DNA of 64,000 nucleotides from Chryseobacterium sp. SNU WT5 (GTDB lineage Bacteria; Bacteroidota; Bacteroidia; Flavobacteriales; Weeksellaceae), in the NCBI RefSeq assembly GCF_007362475.1, contig NZ_CP041687.1:2790001-2854000 (forward strand), written 5' to 3'. Position 1 is the stretch's first letter. Each line of letters begins with the position of its first letter. The notes below the pieces were generated by a model. It was not told the DNA's origin. It saw only the letters and a program-made list of their open reading frames with translations, and made no database searches. Shown here piece after piece: positions 1 through 9,338 of the stretch. A program made the position numbers and the translations under genes.

Positions 1-2
1 TG

Positions 3-512
3 AACAAGCCGAAAGGATATATTTCTACAACTAAAGATGACAAAGCAAGAAAAACTGTTTTGGATCTGGTAGCCAATGCATCACCTTACAGATTGTTCCC
101 AGTGGGGAGATTAGACCGTTCAACGACAGGGGTTATCTTATTGACGAATGATGGACATATGACCAAGAAGCTTACACACCCGTCTTTTACCATGAAGAAA
201 ATCTATCATGTTACATTGGATCGGAAATTAGATAGAGCGGATTTAAACATCATTGCGGAAGGTTTAAGATTAGAAGAAGGAATAGCAGAAGTAGACAGTA
301 TTTCATACATCGAAGGAAAACCTAAAAATGAAATTGGTATCGAAATCCATATCGGTTGGAATAGAGTAGTGCGTCGGATCTTCCAGAAATTAGGTTATGA
401 AGTTGAATTATTGGATCGAGTAATGTTTGCGGGTTTAACCAAGAAAAACATTAAAAGGGGACACTGGAGAATATTGTCTGAGTTAGAAGTTAATAATCTA
501 AAAATGTTATAA
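3..512 (+). CDS. RluB/RluF-family rRNA pseudouridine synthase (5' end missing)
   Basis: The reading frame is already open at the left edge, so the start and any N-terminal S4 domain lie outside the window. The visible part starts with NKPKGYIS, the usual opening of the catalytic domain. It continues through GRLDRSTTGVILLTNDG, which holds the catalytic Asp of the GRLD motif, and ends with the family's GHWRILSELE tail. Enzymes of this family isomerise a specific uridine of 23S rRNA to pseudouridine in the cytoplasm. The C-terminal pattern is closer to RluB than to RluA-type enzymes, but the exact target uridine cannot be assigned. A rho-independent terminator follows at 549-584. The family call is firm; the paralogue is not. 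Confidence 0.9.
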   Translation, partial: NKPKGYISTTKDDKARKTVLDLVANASPYRLFPVGRLDRSTTGVILLTNDGHMTKKLTHPSFTMKKIYHVTLDRKLDRADLNIIAEGLRLEEGIAEVDSISYIEGKPKNEIGIEIHIGWNRVVRRIFQKLGYEVELLDRVMFAGLTKKNIKRGHWRILSELEVNNLKML

Positions 513-548
513 TTCTTTTTCGTTTTAATCAAAGGAATTTAAATAAAC

Positions 549-584
549 AAAAAGCCCTTTTTTGCATCTGCAGAAAGGGCTTTT
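549..584 (+). terminator. Terminator after the pseudouridine synthase gene
   Basis: An 11-bp arm (aaaagcccttt) and its complement (aaagggctttt) are separated by a 13-nt loop, with T residues at the end of the right arm. It lies 37 bp past the stop codon. Confidence 0.75.
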
Positions 585-826
585 ACCTTAATAATTTTCC
601 CACTTTTCTCTGTGAAAGATCTTTCAATTAGGAAGGAGAATTCTATGGAAACTAAATTGATCTCCATTTTAAATGGAATTTTTATAACAAATTGAAAATC
701 GAATAATTATCACGATTATTAAAATTCAGTAAAATAGTTTTGAGATTGAAAAGATGTTTTTTGTATTTTACTTTTCAATTTGGATCACAAACTAAATCCA
801 AATTTAAGTGTTACGTTCACAAAAAA

Positions 827-852
827 ACTTCCCAATTATTTTCGGGAAGTTC
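827..852 (-). terminator. Terminator of the lipoprotein gene
   Basis: Arms aacttccc and gggaagtt form an 8-bp stem around a short AT-rich loop. On the minus strand the stem is followed by a run of T residues (the A run at 821-827). It lies about 25 bp past the stop of the minus-strand gene. Confidence 0.7.
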
Positions 853-875
853 TTATGTAAGGTTTTAAATAGAAT

Positions 876-1493
876 TTATTTTAAATCGGAAATATTAATC
901 TCTGCTAAACCCTTCTTCAGTTCTTCATATGAAAGCCCTTCTCCACTTAGGGTTAAAAGATAGCGGTTTTTAATCATCATCTGAATTTTAGAACTGATGT
1001 TTTCGCCATTTTTATCTTCCGAAACAATTGCTTTCCCTCCATTAATGTCTTCGCTTCTTTCGAAGCCGGTCTCAGTAATTTTTTCTTTATTCATATTAAG
1101 ACCCATCATGAGCATGGAAACCATCGCACTTCCTGTTTCACCTGCTCCATCAAGAATCTCCAACTTAACTTCTTTATTTTCTTTATCAGAAAACTTAGCT
1201 TCTGCTGACGATAGATTAAGCATAGAATTATCTCCTACGGTAAGTTCTGTTCTTTTTAAACCAATCAATTGTTCAGGCAATAAAGATTTTAACTGTTCAT
1301 TGGTTAATGGGGTCATTGCTTTTAACTTTTCTACATTCTTAGAGACCTCTTCCAGAGAATTGTTAATTTTACTGTAGTCTTTTGCAGTGGTAACCAGATC
1401 GGATAAACTTCCTGATTTTTCTTCTTTTATCTTTTCTTCTTTGCTGCAAGCAACTACCATAAGAACTGTAGTCGCAATAAATAGTTTTTTCAT
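876..1493 (-). CDS. Predicted lipoprotein of unknown function
   Basis: The start at 1493 (MKKLFIATTVLMVVAC) is preferred to one eight codons upstream, because it gives a compact lipoprotein signal with the acylated Cys at residue 16. The mature protein, about 190 residues, is rich in Lys and Glu. It has a central beta-type region and ends in a segment (RYLLTLSGEGLSYEELKKGL) like small periplasmic proteins of Bacteroidota. No catalytic motif was recognised. It is probably anchored to a membrane facing the periplasm. It is transcribed from its own region downstream of icd and separated from it by a weak hairpin. Function unknown. Confidence 0.75.
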   Translation of the reverse strand: MKKLFIATTVLMVVACSKEEKIKEEKSGSLSDLVTTAKDYSKINNSLEEVSKNVEKLKAMTPLTNEQLKSLLPEQLIGLKRTELTVGDNSMLNLSSAEAKFSDKENKEVKLEILDGAGETGSAMVSMLMMGLNMNKEKITETGFERSEDINGGKAIVSEDKNGENISSKIQMMIKNRYLLTLSGEGLSYEELKKGLAEINISDLK

Positions 1494-1554
1494 GAAAATT
1501 GTTTTTAGTTTACGCAAAAATACACAATTTAATTTTCATCAAAAAGAGAGTAAA

Positions 1555-1596
1555 ACAAAAAACACACTCAGGTTGAGCATGTTTTTTATTAATGTA
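1555..1596 (-). terminator. Possible icd terminator
   Basis: An imperfect hairpin (aacacactca / tgagcatgtt, two internal mismatches) is flanked by A-rich and T-rich tracts on both sides. It lies 25-65 bp past the icd stop codon and may act in either direction. Confidence 0.45.
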
Positions 1597-1618
1597 ATTA
1601 TTGAAAAATAAAAGTTTT

Positions 1619-3889
<2,271 letters not shown>

Positions 3890-4075
3890 TCAGAACTTCG
3901 ATTTTTTACCTCCAGTATTTCTTTAAAAAGAAGCGCAACTGGACTTTTATGCCCTATTGAAATTTTCTATAATTCTTAATTTAATATAATGCATTATTTA
4001 CTTATTATTAGTTCTAAATTTACCAGATATGAATTCGCAATTAGCGAAGCATGTTAAACTTAAATAGAATTTATT

Positions 4076-4570
4076 ATGATTAAACGATATAGATTTTCAC
4101 TACTTACTTTATTATTTATATCGGTACAATTTTCAGCACAAATGCTTGAGAAATCAACTTCGTTGAACCAGCAAGGTGCCATGGAGTTAGCGAAGGAGGC
4201 AAATAATCAAGCTCAAAAATTAGACAGAAAAGTTTCAATTGCGGTTTTGAATAATGCAGGTGTAGTTTTACTATTGTTGAAAGGCGATCAAGTAGGACCG
4301 CATAATACCGAAGCATCTCGGAAAAAAGCTTACACCTCGTTTTCCACACAAACAGCGACTTGGGATCTTATGTTTAAAGCGGCAAATAGCAAGGATGCTA
4401 AAAATTTAAATACCATGCAGGATCTGTTATTGTTAGGTGGAGGAATGCCTGTCTTCAAAGATGGCGACCTTGTGGGGAGTTTAGGAATTTCCGGTGGTGG
4501 AAGTGGAGAGAATGATCATAATATTTCAAAAAGAGCAGTTGAAACTTTAGGATTCAAGGTATCAAAATAA
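4076..4570 (+). CDS. Secreted GlcG/HbpS-family (DUF336) heme-binding-type protein
   Basis: Residues 1-21 form a signal peptide ending FSAQ. The rest fits the GlcG/HbpS fold: a helix of the type MELAKEANNQAQKL, the strand SIAVLNNAGVVLLL, a middle region (HNTEASRKKAYTSFSTQTAT) and the glycine-rich end LGISGGGSGENDHNISKRAVE. Family members bind heme or act as small accessory proteins of oxidative metabolism. The signal peptide places this one in the periplasm or outside the cell. The family call is strong; the ligand is not shown by sequence. The interrupted methyltransferase starts 15 bp later, so the two may be co-transcribed. Confidence 0.85.
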   Translation: MIKRYRFSLLTLLFISVQFSAQMLEKSTSLNQQGAMELAKEANNQAQKLDRKVSIAVLNNAGVVLLLLKGDQVGPHNTEASRKKAYTSFSTQTATWDLMFKAANSKDAKNLNTMQDLLLLGGGMPVFKDGDLVGSLGISGGGSGENDHNISKRAVETLGFKVSK

Positions 4571-4585
4571 AAAAAATCTTCGGAG

Positions 4586-5203
4586 ATGGATTTAGATAGA
4601 AAAAAACATTGGGAAACGGTTTACGAAACTAAAAGCGCAAACGAAGTTAGCTGGACCCAACAAGTACCAAAAACGTCACTTTCATTGATAGAGTCATTTG
4701 GACACGATAAAAAAATAAAGATTATTGATATTGGTGGTGGAGATAGTAATTTGGTCGATCATTTGTTAAAAGATGGTTTTGAAAATATTACCGTTCTTGA
4801 TATTTCTGAGAAAGCTATTGAAAAAGCAAAAAAGCGGCTTGGTGAAAAAGCAAAAAAGATAACCTGGATCGTCAGTGATATTACAGAATTTAGTCCTTTA
4901 GAAGTCTACGATATCTGGCATGACCGCGCTGCCTTCCATTTTTTAACAACCGATGATGAAATAGATCAATACAAATTGATTGTGTAGAAAGCAGTCACTG
5001 GTTTCTTAATCATTGGAACATTTTCGGAAAATGGACCCTTAAAATGCAGTGGTTTAGAAGTCACCCGATACAGCGACGAAAAACTAAGTTCTGCTTTTCA
5101 AAAAAACTTTAAATTAATTAATTTTGTTCTGGAAGATCACATAACCCCATTTGGGACAACGCAGAATTTCTTATTTTGCAGTTTCAATAAAAATTCTAAT
5201 TAA
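4586..5203 (+). pseudogene. SAM-dependent methyltransferase interrupted by an in-frame TAG
   Basis: The start MDLDRKKHWETVYETKSANE and motif I (IIDIGGGDSNLVDHLL) identify a class I methyltransferase of the type that acts on small molecules. Translation stops at TAG 4985-4987, after 133 codons. The same frame then continues with a coherent C-terminal half (KAVTGFLIIGTFSENGPLKC, then LEVTRYS) to a TAA at 5201. Reading through the TAG would give a normal 205-residue enzyme. A GAG-to-TAG change in '..LIVEKAV..' is the simplest explanation. The truncated product lacks the last beta strands and is probably inactive. A recent pseudogene, a sequencing error or suppression cannot be told apart here. 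Confidence 0.85.
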
Positions 5204-5220
5204 TTTTAAAAATCTCCAAT

Positions 5221-5757
5221 ATGTTCGGATTATTTAGTAAAAAGAAGAAAGTATTATTAGTTCACGACAAAATATGGATCACAGAAAAAGCAAAATTTAA
5301 TGCTTGTTTATCATTAAAGAAGTCAAATCCTAAAGTAATGTTTGTGGCGTGGTTTGCAGAAACCAAAAGTAATCTTGAACTTTATCTTAAGGAAAATCAA
5401 GTTGAAGTCGAAGTTTATTTAGCCGATCACTTAGGTCTGATGCAACAAGACAAGGATTTGATTTTTGTAGAGCACCATCCTTTACAGACAGAAGAACATA
5501 GAATTGCGGATAAGCTCGACAAAAAAGAAATTACTGTTTTCTCTTCAATTTCTGAGCCTATTTTTCAATTATTTGGGGGTGACCATTTGGCAGAATTAAT
5601 GAACAGGTTGGGGATGAAGGAAGATGAGATGATCGAACACAATATGATTAGCAAATCTATAATGAGGGCTCAGGAAAAGATCGCTCAAAAAACTACACAG
5701 AATGTATCGGCCAAATCGCAAAAAGAGTGGTTATTATATGCAGGGCACAATCACTAA
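5221..5757 (+). CDS. Conserved protein of unknown function
   Basis: This 178-residue soluble protein has no signal peptide or membrane segment. It opens MFGLFSKKKKVLLVHDKIW and alternates short strands and helices (VMFVAWFAETKSN, EVEVYLADHL, DLIFVEHHPLQTEEHRI, ITVFSSISEPIFQLFGG). This resembles a Rossmann-like alpha/beta layout with a helical end. I recognise no family with confidence. The helical part (LAELMNRLGMKEDEMIEHNMISKSI) could mediate protein contacts. It begins 17 bp after the interrupted methyltransferase gene, and a dispersed repeat follows it. Only the coding status is well supported, by length, start and codon use. Confidence 0.7.
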   Translation: MFGLFSKKKKVLLVHDKIWITEKAKFNACLSLKKSNPKVMFVAWFAETKSNLELYLKENQVEVEVYLADHLGLMQQDKDLIFVEHHPLQTEEHRIADKLDKKEITVFSSISEPIFQLFGGDHLAELMNRLGMKEDEMIEHNMISKSIMRAQEKIAQKTTQNVSAKSQKEWLLYAGHNH

Positions 5758-5777
5758 TATAAAAGAAAGAAAATTAT

Positions 5778-5930
5778 AATGTATATCCGTTTTCAATCAT
5801 GCAGCAAATTTTAAACCCAAAGTCTGCAAATATTTAATTACAAAAATGCTGTTTTATCCACTTTTTTAAATTTCGAAAAAGTATTTCACTGAGCAAAGTT
5901 CGAATAAAAAATACAATAATGCCGATTTGC
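5778..5930 (+). repeat. Dispersed intergenic repeat, copy A
   Basis: This 153-bp stretch aligns with 43485-43650 in the same orientation. Shared blocks include gttttcaatcatg, gcaaattttaaac, a 25-nt identical block at 5835-5859, agcaaagttcg and a gatttg end. Copy B has about 13 extra bases in the middle. No open frame or target-site duplication was seen. Confidence 0.8.
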
Positions 5931-5948
5931 GGTTATCCGTAAATTATA

Positions 5949-5984
5949 AAAAGAGAGAGATTTCAATTGAAATCTCTCTCTTTT
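5949..5984 (-). terminator. Perfect 36-bp palindrome terminator of dnaJ
   Basis: Eighteen bases (aaaagagagagatttcaa) are followed directly by their exact complement, ending in TTTT. It is symmetrical, so it can work in both directions. It lies 4 bp from the dnaJ stop codon. Confidence 0.8.
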
Positions 5985-5987
5985 ATT

Positions 5988-7106
5988 TTAATCGAACAAG
6001 TCTCTTACTTTGTCGAAAAAGGTCTTTTCTTTTCCAGAGGGTTCAGCCATCATATCGCCGTTGCTCATCTGCTTTTCAAAAAATTCTTTCTGCTCTTTAG
6101 AAAGATTTTGAGGAGTCCAGACATTAATATGAACAAACATATCACCTGTTCCATAACTATCGATACTAGGTAAACCTTTTTTCGAAAGTCTTAGTATTTT
6201 GCCTGATTGTGTTCCAGGATCTACTTTTATTTTAACTTTTCCACCAACCGTAGGGATTTCTTTATGAGCTCCCAAAGCTGCTTCTGCAAAAGAAATATAC
6301 AATTCCTGATGAAGGTTATCACCTTCTCTTTTTATGGTAGCATCTACTTCTTCTTCAACGACCACAAGCAAATCACCAGGCGTACCTCCAAATGGCGCGT
6401 CATTCCCTTTTCCTTGTACATTGAGTTGGATTCCTTCTCTTGCTCCTGCCGGAATATTGATCGTTACTTCTTCATCTTCTTTAATCAGACCTTGCGAATT
6501 CGCTCCAGCTGGAATTTTATCTGCTACTTTCCCTATTCCCTGACAAGTTCCACAATGCGTTTGAGTTTGCATTTGTCCGAACATGGTATTCATAACCTTC
6601 ACCTGAACTCCTGAGCCATTACAGGTAGGGCATGTTTTTGCTGTCGCACCAGGTGCCAATTTCATTTTCTTGACTTTAATGGTTCTTTGTGTTCCTTTCA
6701 CCATTTCTTCAAGATTCAGTTTAATTCGTACACGCAAATTACTACCTCTTAGCTGTTGTCTTTGTTGACCGCCACCGCCGCCAAAATGTCCACCAAAGAT
6801 ATCTCCAAATTGAGAGAAAATGTCATCCATGTTCATTCCGCCGCCTCCAAAGCCACCGCCACCGCCGAATCCGCCACCACCGTTCATTCCGGCGTGACCA
6901 TACTGGTCGTAACGTGCTTTCTTATTGCCGTCGCTCAAGACTTCGTAAGCTTCTGCGGCTTCTTTAAATTTCTCTTCTGCAGCTTTATCACCTGGGTTTT
7001 TATCGGGGTGAAATTTAATAGCCATCTTACGATAGGCTTTTTTTATTTCTTCCGGAGAAGCACTTTTGCTGATTTCTAATATTTCGTAATAATCTCTCTT
7101 TGACAT
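5988..7106 (-). CDS. dnaJ: Chaperone DnaJ (Hsp40)
   Basis: The 372-residue protein has a J domain at residues 1-70 with the HPD motif at 33-35 that stimulates DnaK's ATPase. A Gly/Phe-rich linker with long Gly runs follows at about 74-115, then the substrate-binding C-terminal domains. The zinc region holds only two CxxCxGxG motifs (CPTCNGSG near 157, CGTCQGIG near 183), where the Escherichia coli protein has four. I believe this reduced form is usual in Flavobacteriia. It acts with DnaK and GrpE in cytoplasmic protein folding. It lies downstream of grpE on the same strand, separated by a 169-bp spacer holding a hairpin repeat. The ATG at 7106 gives the canonical [10 protein letters not shown] start. 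Confidence 0.97.
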   Translation of the reverse strand: MSKRDYYEILEISKSASPEEIKKAYRKMAIKFHPDKNPGDKAAEEKFKEAAEAYEVLSDGNKKARYDQYGHAGMNGGGGFGGGGGFGGGGMNMDDIFSQFGDIFGGHFGGGGGQQRQQLRGSNLRVRIKLNLEEMVKGTQRTIKVKKMKLAPGATAKTCPTCNGSGVQVKVMNTMFGQMQTQTHCGTCQGIGKVADKIPAGANSQGLIKEDEEVTINIPAGAREGIQLNVQGKGNDAPFGGTPGDLLVVVEEEVDATIKREGDNLHQELYISFAEAALGAHKEIPTVGGKVKIKVDPGTQSGKILRLSKKGLPSIDSYGTGDMFVHINVWTPQNLSKEQKEFFEKQMSNGDMMAEPSGKEKTFFDKVRDLFD

Positions 7107-7169
7107 AATAATTAGGAGTGAGTTTCTTCAGATAAGAACTGAAAATATATTTTACTTTTTATTTGGGCA

Positions 7170-7270
7170 ACATAATCCGTCTTCCGCTCCCAATCTTTTT
7201 TTTTTGCCTTCGCTTTGTTCCCAACAAAAAAAAGGATTTCCGCTCAAGCCGGGTTGCACAATTCGACTTT
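7170..7270. repeat. Dispersed hairpin repeat, copy 1 (grpE-dnaJ spacer)
   Basis: A T-rich arm (aatc then ten T, 7192-7205) faces an A-rich arm (eight A then ggatt, 7226-7238). The loop is GC-richer and contains cgctttgttc. Both sides carry a ttccgctc sequence, and agccgggttgca follows. The organisation matches copies at 18700-18840, 39030-39190 and 60728-60835. Confidence 0.7.
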
Positions 7271-7275
7271 TTAAA

Positions 7276-7815
7276 TTAGTTTCCAGTAACTACTTTTGCG
7301 AAACGGATCACCTTATCAGAAAGTTGATAACCGGTTTCTATCACGTCTACAATTTTTCCTTTCAGATCTTCTGAAGGTGCAGGAATTTGGGTAATTGCTT
7401 CATGGAAATCCACATTGAAATCATCACCAGCATTTACACTTATTGGTTTCAAGCCTTTATCATTTAATTTATTTTTAAATTTATTATAAATAAGCTCCAC
7501 ACCTTTCAAATCTTCTTCATTGCCATTTTTAGCAATTTCCTTGATTGCACGCTCAAAATCGTCCAGAACATCTAACATAGAGATCATCATGTCCTGATTA
7601 GCATATTGAAAGAACTCCATTTTTTCTTTGGTAGTTCTCTTTTTGTAATTTTCAAATTCTGCGAATAATCGGATATATCGATCTTTTTCTTCTGCCAAAA
7701 GGTCTTCCGAAGATGGCTGTGTTGTCACATCTGAAGCCGTATCTTCTATTGGATCGTTATTGACCTCTTCTTGTGGATTTAACTTTTCTTCGTGAATATC
7801 TTTATTCTCTGACAT
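7276..7815 (-). CDS. grpE: GrpE nucleotide exchange factor
   Basis: The start at 7815 (MSENKDIHEEK) is chosen over a TTG eight codons upstream. It gives 179 residues, with the usual acidic disordered head, a long coiled coil (LAEEKDRYIRLFAEFENYKK, with the family's FxNYRKR-like motif) and the C-terminal beta domain (GYQLSDKVIRFAKVVTG). GrpE releases ADP from DnaK and so resets the chaperone cycle with DnaJ, encoded next. Upstream lies a -24/-12-type promoter overlapped by an inverted repeat (7842-7882), which suggests regulated, probably stress-linked, expression. Confidence 0.96.
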   Translation of the reverse strand: MSENKDIHEEKLNPQEEVNNDPIEDTASDVTTQPSSEDLLAEEKDRYIRLFAEFENYKKRTTKEKMEFFQYANQDMMISMLDVLDDFERAIKEIAKNGNEEDLKGVELIYNKFKNKLNDKGLKPISVNAGDDFNVDFHEAITQIPAPSEDLKGKIVDVIETGYQLSDKVIRFAKVVTGN

Positions 7816-7841
7816 AATATTAATTTTAGTACTCAGCAATT

Positions 7842-7860
7842 CACAAAGATTTTGCCAAAA
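7842..7860 (-). promoter_or_regulatory. Sigma-54-like -24/-12 promoter of grpE-dnaJ
   Basis: The minus strand reads TTTTGGCAAAATCTTTGTGA. The GG of TTGGCA (-24) is 10 nt from the G of TTTGT (-12), which is the GG-N10-GC spacing of sigma-54 promoters, with T in place of the final C. A transcript would begin near 7833, leaving a leader of about 17 nt before the grpE ATG. This is a sequence match only. Confidence 0.5.
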
Positions 7861-7882
7861 TGTACTTTAGGACATTTCGGCA
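7853..7882. promoter_or_regulatory. Inverted repeat upstream of grpE (candidate operator)
   Basis: tgccaaaatgt (7853-7863) and acatttcggca (7872-7882) are complementary at 10 of 11 positions, with an 8-nt spacer. The repeat overlaps the -24 element, so a bound protein would affect polymerase binding directly. Confidence 0.55.
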
Positions 7883-7906
7883 GACATTAGCGTTAATGGT
7901 CTTGTT

Positions 7907-9232
7907 TTAAAAGAAAGTTTGATAGAGTAATACCAGATTGAGAACGAGAATAATTGCTGAAATAATCCAAACTAAAGTTTTTAGCCATGTTTTATTTACA
8001 AATTCACCCATTTTCAATTTTGAGTTAGTAAACATCACCAGAGGAATTACTGCAAAACTTAATTGCATCGAAAGGATAACCTGCGATAAAAGAAGTAGAT
8101 CTGTTGTTCCTTTTTCACCGTATAGTATTGTTACAATTAGTGCAGGAATTACCGCGATAGATCTCGTTAATAATCTTCTGAGCCAAGGTTTCAATCGTAT
8201 ATTGAGAAAACCTTCCATCACAATTTGCCCCGCTAAAGTTCCTGTTAATGTAGAATTCTGACCGGAGGCTAATAATGCTATGGCAAAAAATATACTTGCT
8301 AGAGTAGTGCCTAGGATCGGTGTCAGCATTTTGTGTGCATCGTGAATGTCGGCTATATCATGATTTCCGGTAGTGTGAAATGTTGCCGCTGCAACAATTA
8401 AAATAGCAGCGTTGATGAAAAAAGCTACAAATAAAGATGCTGTACTATCAATGGTCGCAAATTTAATGGCCTCTTTTTTACCCTCGTGCGTCCGGTCATA
8501 ATTTTTTGTCTGTACAATACTGCTATGTAAATATAAGTTGTGTGGCATTACGGTTGCACCCAAAATCCCGATAGCAATATATAACATGGATGGATTTGTA
8601 ATTATTTCTTTTTGCGGAACCAAACCACTAAGTAGAGGGAAAAGGTCCGGTTTGCTCAATATAATCTCGTACAGAAAACTTCCGAGAATAACGATCGTCA
8701 AACCTGCTACGATGCTTTCTAGAATTCTAAATCCCTTTGCTTGTAAGAAGAGAATTATAAAAACATCTATGATGGTGATGGCAACTCCCCAGGTTAGAGG
8801 AATTCCGAATAGTAGATTTAAAGCGATAGCCGAACCGATGACTTCGGCTAAATCACAAGCAGCAATTGCAATTTCACAGAAAATCCAAAGGATGAAATTA
8901 GTTTTAGGACCAAAATGATCTCGACAAGCTTGTGCTAAATCTCTTTCTGCAACAATTCCTAATTTTAGAGATAAATGTTGGAGAATCATTGCAAATAAAT
9001 TGGATATTAAAACTACAGAAAGTAGGGTATAACCAAAACCAGCTCCTCCGGCAATATCAGTTGCCCAATTCCCTGGATCCATGTAACCAACAGCAATCAT
9101 AAGTCCTGGGCCAGCAAAAGCAAATAACTTCTTCCAAAAGCCAGCGTCTTTCGGAATATTAATAGATGAAAAAACTTCTGGTAAAGAATTGGAATGCTTC
9201 TCTCTTCTCCACGGCGTTTTTGAACTGCTCAC
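7907..9232 (-). CDS. mntH: NRAMP-family Mn2+/Fe2+ transporter MntH
   Basis: This 441-residue polytopic inner-membrane protein has both NRAMP metal-site motifs: DPGN at residues 52-55 (helix 1) and MPH near 228-230 (helix 6), the latter in GATVMPHNLYLHSS. About eleven membrane helices are visible. It imports divalent manganese or iron with protons. The start is a GTG at 9232. No ATG lies between it and the upstream in-frame stop, and the next Met is inside helix 1. A TATTTTTG -7 box and an 18-bp palindrome lie just upstream, a plausible site for metal-dependent repression. Confidence 0.95.
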   Translation of the reverse strand: MSSSKTPWRREKHSNSLPEVFSSINIPKDAGFWKKLFAFAGPGLMIAVGYMDPGNWATDIAGGAGFGYTLLSVVLISNLFAMILQHLSLKLGIVAERDLAQACRDHFGPKTNFILWIFCEIAIAACDLAEVIGSAIALNLLFGIPLTWGVAITIIDVFIILFLQAKGFRILESIVAGLTIVILGSFLYEIILSKPDLFPLLSGLVPQKEIITNPSMLYIAIGILGATVMPHNLYLHSSIVQTKNYDRTHEGKKEAIKFATIDSTASLFVAFFINAAILIVAAATFHTTGNHDIADIHDAHKMLTPILGTTLASIFFAIALLASGQNSTLTGTLAGQIVMEGFLNIRLKPWLRRLLTRSIAVIPALIVTILYGEKGTTDLLLLSQVILSMQLSFAVIPLVMFTNSKLKMGEFVNKTWLKTLVWIISAIILVLNLVLLYQTFF

Positions 9233-9235
9233 AAA

Positions 9236-9253
9236 TGTTAGATTGTTCTAACA
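9236..9253. promoter_or_regulatory. Palindrome at the mntH start region (candidate metalloregulator operator)
   Basis: Seven-base arms tgttaga and tctaaca surround a ttgt centre with perfect complementarity. It sits between the -7 box and the GTG start codon, across the expected transcription start. A DtxR/MntR-type repressor would be an obvious candidate, but no such gene is in the window. Confidence 0.5.
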
Positions 9254-9259
9254 AAAATA
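9252..9259 (-). promoter_or_regulatory. Candidate -7 box for mntH
   Basis: On the minus strand this reads TATTTTTG, 19 nt before the start codon, and overlaps the edge of the palindrome. No TTG at the usual -33 spacing was found. Confidence 0.4.
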
Positions 9260-9290
9260 AATAAAAAATTTCTGGTATTATTTATAAAAC

Positions 9291-9318
9291 AAAAAAAATC
9301 CCGAAATAATTCGGGATT
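9291..9318 (-). terminator. Terminator of the OmpA-family gene
   Basis: Arms aatcccgaa and ttcgggatt form a 9-bp stem with a 4-nt loop. On the minus strand the stem is followed by a T run (the eight A at 9291-9298). It lies 20 bp past the stop codon. Confidence 0.8.
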
Positions 9319-9338
9319 CATTTTTATAGAAAGTAAGA

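Larger units (their letters stand above)
513..875. other. Intergenic region with a possible 16-codon ORF
   Basis: This 363-bp spacer lies between convergent genes and holds the two terminators at its ends. Between them, an aaggag sequence at 633-638 sits 6 nt before an ATG at 645. That ATG opens a 16-codon frame ending at 695. Such a strong Shine-Dalgarno sequence is uncommon in this lineage, but there is no other support for translation. Nothing else was recognised. Confidence 0.3.

Noticed and set aside
5778-5930. Insertion sequence at the dispersed repeat
   Set aside because: No transposase frame, terminal inverted repeats or target-site duplication were found in either copy.
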